Origin: JAFARZ01 sp035651595
GTDB taxonomy: Bacteria; Actinomycetota; Actinomycetes; Streptosporangiales; Streptosporangiaceae
Reading direction: 5' to 3'
Assembly (NCBI GenBank): GCA_035651595.1
Contig: DASRFJ010000280.1
Span: 1 to 9,089, forward strand
Length of the DNA: 9,089 bases
A program made the translations under genes and the position numbers. This document shows, piece after piece, positions 1 to 5,786 of the stretch. Position 1 is the stretch's first letter. Each line of letters opens with the position of its first letter. The notes below the pieces were generated by a model. It was given only the letters and a program-made list of their open reading frames with translations, had not been told where the DNA came from and searched no databases.

Positions 1-1518
1 CGCCCCCCCCGCCACCGCACCCGGATCAGCCGCCGCCCGCACCCCGATCTGACCGTGCACCGGCCCGCCCGGCTGCACCGCATCCGCCCCCTGCCACACC
101 CGCGACACCAGCTCCAGCTCCTCCTCCCCCAGCAACGGCAACCCCGACACCCGCACCCCCGCATCAGCCGCCACCGCCCGCAGCACCCGCTCCAGATGAC
201 CCAGCAACCGCTCCACCCGCGACCGGTCAAACAAATCCGCCGCAAACTCCACCCGAAACGCCAAACCAGCGCCCCTGTCGATGACGTTAAGGGAGAGATC
301 GAGGGGGGTGATCGCCATCGCGATCTCGTAGTCCTCGGCGAGTATCCCGTCCACCGGCAGGTCGATGTCCGCGCTCGCGCCATCGACCAGCTGAATCCAC
401 ACCTGGTACAGCGGGTTGCGGGACCGCTCGCGCTCCGGTGCCACCACGGCGACGACGCTCTCGAACGGGACCTCACGGTGTTCCCAGGCGCCGAAGACCA
501 CGTCCCTTGTGCGGCGGATCAGCTCGGCGAAGGAGGGATCGCCGGAGGTGTCGATCCGCAGCACCAGCGTGTTGATGAAGCAGCCGACGACCCCCGCGAG
601 AGCCGGGGCGTTCCGGCCCGTTGTGGCCGTCCCGACGACGATCTCGTCCTGCCCCGTGTACCGGTGCATCGTCGCCGCGAACGCGGCGACCAGCACGATC
701 AGCAGGGTCACCCCGGCGTCGTCCGCCAGCGCGCGCACGCCGCTGACCACCTCGGGCGGCAGGTCGAGCGTCGCCCGTCCGCCGCGATAGGTCGGCGCAG
801 GCGGCCTCGGCCGGTCCGTCGGCAGTTCCAGTAGCGGCAGGTCGGCCAGCTGCTTTTCCCAGTAGGCCAGATGCCGCCGGAACGCCTCGGTTCGCATCCG
901 CTCCAGCTGCCAGAGCACGCAGTCCGCGAACTGCACCGCCACCTCGGGCAGCCGGGCCGGCTTCCCGGCCCGGTGCGCCTGGTAGAACTCCGCTATCTCC
1001 CCGAACACGACCGGCACCGACACGCCATCGACGCAGATGTGGTGCATGGTCACGACCAGCACATGCGCGGCGGCGTCGCGCTTGAACAGGCAGAACCGTG
1101 CAAGACGCCCGGAGGTGAAGTCAAAAGGACGAAGCGCGGCGGCCACGGCGCGAGCCTGGATGACATCCTCGACTTCACCGGCCGGGAGTCCGCTCAGGTC
1201 CTCGAACTCCAGCAGGCCGTCCGGATCCGGCATGACGACCTGCCACGGTGCACCGTCAGCATAGATGTACGCGGTGCGCAGGATCTCGTGACGGCGGACG
1301 ACATCGGCGACGGAACGAGCCAGCAGGTCCGCATCCAGCTCTCCGGTCAGCCGAAGGCCCCGGACGATGTGGTACGCCGGGGAGCCCGGAGCGAGCTGGT
1401 CGAGGAACCACATCTGCATCTGCACCGGCGCCAGCGGCACCCGCTCCATCCCCGGCGGGCGCTTGCGGATACCCGGCACGGGCCGGAGCGGGTTCCTCTC
1501 TTTTCCTGCCGGATTCAC
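1..1518 (-). CDS. Nonribosomal peptide synthetase, 5' part (condensation domain plus start of adenylation domain; truncated by window edge)
   Basis: Reading leftward from a GTG at 1518, an open frame of 506 codons runs off the window at base 1. It encodes a complete condensation domain, which joins an upstream carrier-bound acyl or peptidyl group to the aminoacyl group of its own module. All core motifs are visible: C1 APVQMQMWFLDQL (about residues 30-42), C2 RHEILRTAY (76-84), the catalytic HHICVDG (159-165, second His as general base, Asp164 intact), C5 VGCFINTLVLR, C6 EHREVPFE and C7 RSRNPLYQ. About residues 414-506 are the end of the domain and the linker into an adenylation domain (PLLGEEELEL, then ADPGAVA). 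The motifs most resemble an L-amino-acid-accepting (LCL) type, but this is a judgement by eye. There is no loading module or carrier before the C domain, only about 28 residues, so the donor must come in trans. GTG 1518 is preceded by AAAGGTG at a good distance. Substrate specificity cannot be read because the A domain lies outside the window. Confidence 0.94.
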   Translation of the reverse strand, partial: MNPAGKERNPLRPVPGIRKRPPGMERVPLAPVQMQMWFLDQLAPGSPAYHIVRGLRLTGELDADLLARSVADVVRRHEILRTAYIYADGAPWQVVMPDPDGLLEFEDLSGLPAGEVEDVIQARAVAAALRPFDFTSGRLARFCLFKRDAAAHVLVVTMHHICVDGVSVPVVFGEIAEFYQAHRAGKPARLPEVAVQFADCVLWQLERMRTEAFRRHLAYWEKQLADLPLLELPTDRPRPPAPTYRGGRATLDLPPEVVSGVRALADDAGVTLLIVLVAAFAATMHRYTGQDEIVVGTATTGRNAPALAGVVGCFINTLVLRIDTSGDPSFAELIRRTRDVVFGAWEHREVPFESVVAVVAPERERSRNPLYQVWIQLVDGASADIDLPVDGILAEDYEIAMAITPLDLSLNVIDRGAGLAFRVEFAADLFDRSRVERLLGHLERVLRAVAADAGVRVSGLPLLGEEELELVSRVWQGADAVQPGGPVHGQIGVRAAADPGAVAGGA

Positions 1519-1525
1519 AGTGAGT

Positions 1526-1532
1526 CACCTTT
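1526..1532 (-). promoter_or_regulatory. Ribosome binding site of the NRPS gene
   Basis: On the minus strand AAAGGTG ends 7 bases before GTG 1518. It is the only Shine-Dalgarno-like sequence close to a start codon in this frame, and homology to C domains begins about 28 codons downstream, so it decides the GTG start. Confidence 0.6.
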
Positions 1533-1611
1533 CGACAATGCCGAATTTGGGCAAGCGGTGGCATGCCGAAAGCCACTAATTGCCCCAGGTTAAATGAAGG
1601 TAACGTTAAAG

Positions 1612-1634
1612 AACCGCTTCGTGATGAAGCAGTT
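1612..1634. repeat. Imperfect inverted repeat, possible operator or leader hairpin
   Basis: Arms AACCGCTTC (1612-1620) and GAAGCAGTT (1626-1634) pair with one C/A mismatch around a 5-base loop, GTGAT. The repeat lies in the AT-rich part of the divergent region, between the minus-strand promoter candidate and the NRPS start, so it would be inside the NRPS leader RNA. GTTAAA elements flank it (1605-1610 and 1632-1637, the second overlapping the right arm). It could be a repressor or activator site or an RNA hairpin; the sequence alone does not decide. Confidence 0.4.
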
Positions 1635-1710
1635 AAACGTGCGTCGACGACGAACGGCAGATGCTTATCCTGAGACGCCTCCCCTGCTCCCCTGTGGGTA
1701 CTTAGATTTC

Positions 1711-1739
1711 TCTCTACGCGTCGCTCTCGACCTTGTCAA
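1711..1739 (-). promoter_or_regulatory. Sigma-70-type promoter candidate for the NRPS gene
   Basis: On the minus strand TTGACA (1739-1734), a perfect -35 hexamer, is followed after exactly 17 bases by TAGAGA (1716-1711), which matches the actinomycete vegetative -10 pattern TAGRRT in five of six positions. Transcription would start near 1704 and give a leader of roughly 185 bases before GTG 1518, containing the inverted repeat at 1612-1634. No start-site data exist here; the call rests on hexamers and spacing in a GC-poor divergent region. Confidence 0.55.
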
Positions 1740-1761
1740 TCCTGGCCGGGCATGTTCGACT
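1733..1761 (+). promoter_or_regulatory. Weak promoter candidate for the aminotransferase operon
   Basis: TTGTCA (1733-1738), 17 bases, then TCGACT (1756-1761) would place a start near 1768, about 110 bases before ATG 1877. The -35 match is partly automatic, because TTGNCAA reads as a -35 on both strands, and the -10 is poor. If real, it would share its -35 site with the opposing NRPS promoter. Confidence 0.25.
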
Positions 1762-1865
1762 TGGGTAGGAACCGCTCGTCACACGCTGCTTCACGGCAAC
1801 CCCGCAAGACTCCGCAAGAACCAGCGGTACCGGTCGATAGGCCAGGTCATCCACATGTCGGGAAT

Positions 1866-1870
1866 GGAGG
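1866..1870 (+). promoter_or_regulatory. Ribosome binding site of the aminotransferase gene
   Basis: GGAGG lies 6 bases before the first of two adjacent ATG codons (1877 and 1880) and 9 bases before the second. It supports initiation here rather than further downstream; which of the two ATGs is used cannot be decided. Confidence 0.75.
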
Positions 1871-1876
1871 ACGGGA

Positions 1877-3160
1877 ATGATGGACTACCCGATTTGGCAT
1901 GGCTCCATTCCGATGGAGGTCTTTATCGAGCACAAGCTTCGCGCCGAGCGCCTCCTGGTTGAGGGAAACGGAATTCGTGTCCGCGATCAGACGGGCCGCT
2001 GGTATATCGACGCCAGATCATCGTGCTGGAACCTCGGTCTTGGATATAGCGCCGAAAGGGTAAAGGAAGCGATCCGGCAGCAGCTCGATAAACTTCCCAA
2101 TGCCAACATTCTCTCGTATGACCGTCCGGCGCAAGTGACGCTCGATTATGCTCGGGCACTCCGCGATGCGATCGCGTCGCCGACGCTCAGATATGTCCGG
2201 CTTGGCAATACCGGATCGCAGATGACGGAGACCGCGGTCATGCTGAGCCGGCTGGCCCGGGTCATCGGGGGCGAGCCGGAACGTCACCTTGTCCTGGCCT
2301 TCGAGGGCAGCTATCACGGCCTGGGAATCGGCGCTTGCGCGCTAAGCGGTATAACGGCGCGCATCGATTTCTGCGGCCCGCTCGCCCCCGGTATGCACCA
2401 CGTCCCCGCGCAGGGCAGCTGGACCGGCAACATACGGCAAGCCCTCGATGAGCTGTCGGCGGAGCGCGTCACCGCGGTTATCTTCGAACCGCAGATGGGG
2501 AGCATGGGACTCCTGCCCGAGGCCGACGATCTGCGCGCGCTCGCCAGCCTGTGCCGCGAGGCCGGCGTGCACCTCATCGCCGACGAGGTCACCACCGGAT
2601 GCGGCAGAACCGGCGGCATGTCCCGCACCCTGGACCTCGGCGTCGAGCCCGACATGCTCGTGCTCGGCAAGAACCTCACCTCCGGCTACGTGCCTTTCGC
2701 GGCGCTGATGGTCTCGGCCGAGCTGTACCGGCTCGCGGCCAACCCCGACCCGCCGCGGTTCCTGCCCGCCGGTTCGGCGACGGACGGCCACCCGGTGGCC
2801 TGCGCGGCCGGCCTGGCCGTCCTCGACACCTATGAACGCGACGACATCCTCGCGCACGTCCGCCAGACCGGGGCCGTGCTGCGCGAGCGGCTCGAAACCG
2901 TGCATGCCAAGTGGATAGCCGAGGGATCCGTGGCTGGTGCTGGGCTGATGATTCACTTCCCGCTCCTGCGCGCCGGCGGCGCGCCGTGGAGCTTCCCGGA
3001 CCTGGGGGCGTTCCGCACCGACTGCGAGAACAACGGCCTGCTGGTCTCGGCCAGCATGCGGGGCATGTGGGTGGTGCCGCCGCTCACGACCACCGAGGAT
3101 GACTGCGCCGAGATCGCCTCGATCTTCGATCAGGTACTGGCGCAAGGAGGCGCCGCGTGA
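1877..3160 (+). CDS. Class III PLP-dependent aminotransferase (glutamate-1-semialdehyde aminomutase-like)
   Basis: The 427-residue product has the normal length of a class III (fold type I) aminotransferase. Visible signatures are the GNTGSQMTE segment (about 110-118, where relatives have a phosphate-binding NSG/GSEA motif), SYHG (145-148, cofactor stacking), IADEVTTGCGRTG (234-246, Asp236 for the pyridine nitrogen) and LGKNLTSG (263-270), in which Lys265 should form the internal aldimine. The enzyme should be soluble and active. The family transfers amino groups between amino acids and aldehydes or ketones; HemL-like members in PKS/NRPS systems act on carrier-bound keto thioesters, giving beta-amino units. 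The neighbouring carrier protein makes a tethered substrate plausible here, but the true substrate is unknown. It is the first gene of the operon, and its TGA overlaps the GTG of the carrier gene by 4 bases. Odd point: the first 100 or so codons have far more A/T-ending codons than the rest. Confidence 0.9.
   Translation: MMDYPIWHGSIPMEVFIEHKLRAERLLVEGNGIRVRDQTGRWYIDARSSCWNLGLGYSAERVKEAIRQQLDKLPNANILSYDRPAQVTLDYARALRDAIASPTLRYVRLGNTGSQMTETAVMLSRLARVIGGEPERHLVLAFEGSYHGLGIGACALSGITARIDFCGPLAPGMHHVPAQGSWTGNIRQALDELSAERVTAVIFEPQMGSMGLLPEADDLRALASLCREAGVHLIADEVTTGCGRTGGMSRTLDLGVEPDMLVLGKNLTSGYVPFAALMVSAELYRLAANPDPPRFLPAGSATDGHPVACAAGLAVLDTYERDDILAHVRQTGAVLRERLETVHAKWIAEGSVAGAGLMIHFPLLRAGGAPWSFPDLGAFRTDCENNGLLVSASMRGMWVVPPLTTTEDDCAEIASIFDQVLAQGGAA
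3144..3150 (+). promoter_or_regulatory. Ribosome binding site of the carrier protein gene
   Basis: AAGGAGG lies inside the last codons of the aminotransferase, 6 bases before GTG 3157. This strong site fixes the GTG as the start despite the 4-base overlap (GTGA) with the preceding stop, and suggests high expression of the carrier. Confidence 0.8.
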
Positions 3161-3432
3161 GCACCCAGCGCAAGCCACTCGATCCCGCGGATGCCACCAA
3201 GCTGGTACTCGAGCAGATGCGTGCCGTCCTGGACAACTCCGAGTTCGGCGAGGACGATCACTTCTTCGACTGGGGCGGCGACTCCATCCTGGCCGCGCAA
3301 GTGATGCAGCGGCTGAACAACGAGACGGGGCTCGATCTGGCCACGTCCCTTCTCTTCGCGTTCCCCACCGCGACCGAACTCAGCGAAGCGGTCATCGAAG
3401 AAGGCCAGGAAAGCCAGGAGACCGGAGTTTAA
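3157..3432 (+). CDS. Stand-alone peptidyl carrier protein
   Basis: This 91-residue acidic protein is a free-standing thiolation domain. The motif DHFFDWGGDSI (about 34-44) places the phosphopantetheine attachment site at Ser43, and the surrounding sequence (helix 1 at about 14-26, then AAQVMQRLNNETG, then FAFPTATELSEAV) matches the four-helix carrier fold over its whole length. The family holds an amino acid or acyl group as a thioester after activation by a phosphopantetheinyl transferase. No adenylation domain, ligase or phosphopantetheinyl transferase lies in the window, so loading must come from elsewhere or from an unusual route. The Asp before Ser (GGDS) is typical of peptidyl rather than acyl carriers. 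Its start overlaps the aminotransferase stop (GTGA) and its TAA overlaps the ATG of the LanB-like gene (TAATG), so the three proteins are probably made together. The partner could be the LanB-like enzyme, the aminotransferase or the divergent NRPS; this is inference. Confidence 0.94.
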   Translation: MSTQRKPLDPADATKLVLEQMRAVLDNSEFGEDDHFFDWGGDSILAAQVMQRLNNETGLDLATSLLFAFPTATELSEAVIEEGQESQETGV

Positions 3433-5786
3433 TGACCGCCACGCACGTGGAGTTCGTGCCTGGCGAGTGGGCACTGTGGCCCGATATCGCCGTCCGGTCG
3501 GCGGGCTTCCCCGCCGACGACGTGCTCCGGCTCGTCTCCCCGCGGGCGGCCCGGCTCGCCGACGCGCTGCTTGATCACCCGGATCGCGGCCAGGCCGGCG
3601 AGCCGGACGTGGCGGAGTACCGCCGGTCGTTCGGCGCGGCGGCCGCCGACGTGGAACGGGAGATCCAGGACATCGCGGGCCTGCCGGCGTTCCAGTGCGC
3701 CGTTGCCTGGCAGAACCATCCCGTGTTCAAGCTGGCCGTGCTCCCGCTGCTGCGCCGCCGGCCCGGCGTCGACCCGCGCGCCAGCAAGCACCGCCAGCGC
3801 GAGGACCTGGTCGCCAGCTACTGGCAGCGGTACTGCGTCAAGAACGACTCGATCGGGTTTTTCGGCCCGGTCGGCTGGACCACGCTGGCCCCGGACGGCC
3901 CCACCTCGTTCCGGCCGGCCAGCCGGCTGCTGGCGAGCCGGGAGATATTCTTCGAGGCGTGGGCGATCGACCGTATCGCCCACGCCCTCGCCGGACACGA
4001 CGGCATGGCCGACTGGCTGGCACCGCGGCGGGCCTCGTTCATTCGCGTCGACGCCGGTACCGGGACGGTGTTCGTCCCCGGCCGGCGCGGCGCCACGGTC
4101 GAGCCCGCGCTCGCCGAATGCCTGCTGCGCTGTGACGGCAAGCTGGCCGCCACCCACATCGCGACCGAACTGATCAAGGCCGGCCACGCCAGCGACGAGG
4201 CGGAGGTTTTCCAGATCCTCGCCGGCCTGCGCAAGCGACGCTGGATCGCCTGGACGCTGTCCGTGGCGGCGAGCCCGCATCCGGAGCGGGAGCTTCGTGC
4301 GCGGCTCGCGGACATCGGATCTCCCGCGCTCCGCGCCTGGGCCCTCGGCCGCCTCACCGCGCTCGAAGAAGCCGCCGGTCACGTCGGCGCGGCGGGAGAT
4401 GACCCCGCCAGCCTGGTCACCGCGCTCGACCGGCTGGACACCACGTTCACCGAGCTGACCGGCGCGGCCCCGACGCGCAACCAGGGCAAGGCCTACGGCG
4501 GCCGGACGCTGGTGTATCACGATTCCCGCCGCGAGCTGCACCTGCGGTTCGGCGGCGAACTGCTCCGGGCGCTCGCGCCGCTCGACCTGATCCTGACCAG
4601 CGTGCGCTGGCTGACCGACCGGGCGGGCACGCTATTTCGGCGCGAGATCCGCGCCATCTACGACCAGCTGGCCGCCAAGAACAGCGGCCAGGTGACGCTC
4701 GCCGCGCTGTGGTTCGAGTCCATGTCGTTCCTGCACGGTCCCGGCCGCGAACGGCTGGCGAGCCTCAGCGCCGGATTCCGCGATCAGTGGGCGGATATCT
4801 TGCGCGTACCGGACGGGCAGCCACGCATCCGGTACGACGCGGACCGGCTGCGGCCGGCCGTGCGGGAGCGGTTCGCCGCGGCCAGGTCCGGGTGGGAGCG
4901 CGCGCGGTACGTCAGCCCCGACCTCATGCTGGTCGCCGCGGATACCGACGCGATCCGGCGCGGCGATTTCGAGATCGTGCTCGGCGAACTGCACCTCGCG
5001 ATCGTCTCTTACGGGCACAACTGCTTCGTCACCCAGCATCCCGAACCCGGCAGGCTGCTCGCCGCCATCGACGCCGAGCACGCCGGGCCGCGGCTGCTCC
5101 CGGCGCCGCCGAAGGACAATCCGCCCCGGCTGACCGTCCGGACCCATTCCGCGCTCGTCCGTGACCAGGATTACGTGGTCGAGCTGTTCCATCAGACCGC
5201 CGATCCGCGCCGGCCGCGGCTGCTGCGCGGCGGCGAACTGCTCGTGGAATGCCGTGCTGACATGTTGTTCGTCCGGGTACCAGCCGGCGAGATCATTGAC
5301 GTCATGGAGCCGTTCGCCGACATGCTGACGGATATGATGATCGACGTTTTCTCGATGTTCCCCGAACGCGATCATTCGCCGCGGGTGAATTTCGGCAAGC
5401 TGATCATCAGCAGGGAGGCGTGGCGATTCCCGGCCGCCGAGCTGACCTTCACCGGAGAAAAGGACGAGGCCATGCGTTTCCTCGCGGTCCGTTCCTGGCA
5501 TCGGAAGCAGGCGCTGCCGCAGCGGGTTTTCGTCAGGTCACCGCTTGAGCTGAAACCGTTCTTCGTCGATTTCGACAGCCCCGCGTACGTCAACCTTCTG
5601 GTCAAGGCGGTACGCCGGCTCCACATATCCGGCGGCGCGCACCACATCACGGTCACCGAAATGCTGCCCGATATCGACCAGCTCTGGCTGACCGACGCGA
5701 ATGCGCGCAGGTACACCGCCGAACTGCGCATGGCCGCCGTCGACCTGCGCGGCGCGGCCGGCCCGCTGGCCTCGGCATGCCCATGA
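3432..5786 (+). CDS. Short LanB-type protein (lantibiotic dehydratase N-terminal/glutamylation domain only; PEARL-like)
   Basis: The 784-residue product spans the LanB N-terminal domain, which in class I lanthipeptide, thiopeptide and PEARL systems transfers an amino acid from aminoacyl-tRNA to a peptide. Recognisable points are KNDSIGFFGP (137-146), at the place of the usual RxTPFGLF segment of LanB proteins; GELHLA (518-523); SPRVNFGKLI (649-658); RSWHRKQALPQRVFV (687-701); KPFFVDFDSP (708-717); and TEMLPDIDQLWL (742-753), followed by RRYTAELR. The protein ends there, without the roughly 300-residue SpaB_C elimination domain of full-length dehydratases (about 1000 residues), and no such gene follows. 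It should therefore add an amino acid but not eliminate glutamate. The neighbouring carrier protein, and the absence of any visible precursor peptide, suggest a carrier-bound or small substrate; this is inference. ATG 3432 is chosen because it overlaps the carrier stop and follows GGAG (3424-3427); the frame is open further upstream, but only within the neighbouring genes. The amino acid used cannot be predicted. Confidence 0.86.
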   Translation: MTATHVEFVPGEWALWPDIAVRSAGFPADDVLRLVSPRAARLADALLDHPDRGQAGEPDVAEYRRSFGAAAADVEREIQDIAGLPAFQCAVAWQNHPVFKLAVLPLLRRRPGVDPRASKHRQREDLVASYWQRYCVKNDSIGFFGPVGWTTLAPDGPTSFRPASRLLASREIFFEAWAIDRIAHALAGHDGMADWLAPRRASFIRVDAGTGTVFVPGRRGATVEPALAECLLRCDGKLAATHIATELIKAGHASDEAEVFQILAGLRKRRWIAWTLSVAASPHPERELRARLADIGSPALRAWALGRLTALEEAAGHVGAAGDDPASLVTALDRLDTTFTELTGAAPTRNQGKAYGGRTLVYHDSRRELHLRFGGELLRALAPLDLILTSVRWLTDRAGTLFRREIRAIYDQLAAKNSGQVTLAALWFESMSFLHGPGRERLASLSAGFRDQWADILRVPDGQPRIRYDADRLRPAVRERFAAARSGWERARYVSPDLMLVAADTDAIRRGDFEIVLGELHLAIVSYGHNCFVTQHPEPGRLLAAIDAEHAGPRLLPAPPKDNPPRLTVRTHSALVRDQDYVVELFHQTADPRRPRLLRGGELLVECRADMLFVRVPAGEIIDVMEPFADMLTDMMIDVFSMFPERDHSPRVNFGKLIISREAWRFPAAELTFTGEKDEAMRFLAVRSWHRKQALPQRVFVRSPLELKPFFVDFDSPAYVNLLVKAVRRLHISGGAHHITVTEMLPDIDQLWLTDANARRYTAELRMAAVDLRGAAGPLASACP

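Larger units (their letters stand above)
1519..1876. other. Divergent intergenic regulatory region
   Basis: This 358 bp stretch separates the minus-strand NRPS from the plus-strand aminotransferase operon. It is markedly poorer in GC than the genes: bases 1591-1650 contain 26 G/C of 60 by hand count. It holds a promoter candidate for the NRPS (1711-1739, minus), a weaker plus-strand candidate sharing the same -35 position, an imperfect inverted repeat (1612-1634), the palindrome TAACGTTA (1601-1608) and GTTAAA at 1589, 1605 and 1632. A 122-codon frame starting at ATG 1594 runs into the aminotransferase gene, but it has no Shine-Dalgarno sequence, no recognisable domain and arginine-rich shadow-like composition, so I do not call it. 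I see no convincing small peptide gene here. Confidence 0.8.

Noticed and set aside
55..1593. Plus-strand open frames opposite the NRPS
   Set aside because: They are His-, Pro- and Arg-rich shadows; the minus strand encodes all condensation-domain motifs continuously.
1594..1962. 122-codon plus-strand frame in the divergent region, considered as a RiPP precursor for the LanB-like enzyme
   Set aside because: It has no Shine-Dalgarno sequence, overlaps the aminotransferase by 86 bases in another frame, is rich in Arg, and shows no leader or core-like organisation.
3099..3431. Upstream extension of the LanB-like frame by 111 codons
   Set aside because: It runs through the carrier protein gene in another frame and has a shadow composition; ATG 3432 overlaps the carrier stop and precedes the first plausible LanB sequence.
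3429..4541. Long minus-strand open frame (370 codons) opposite the LanB-like gene
   Set aside because: It is an antisense shadow caused by high GC at third positions; its protein is low in complexity, rich in Arg, Gly and Ala, and has no recognisable domain, whereas the plus strand has clear LanB motifs.
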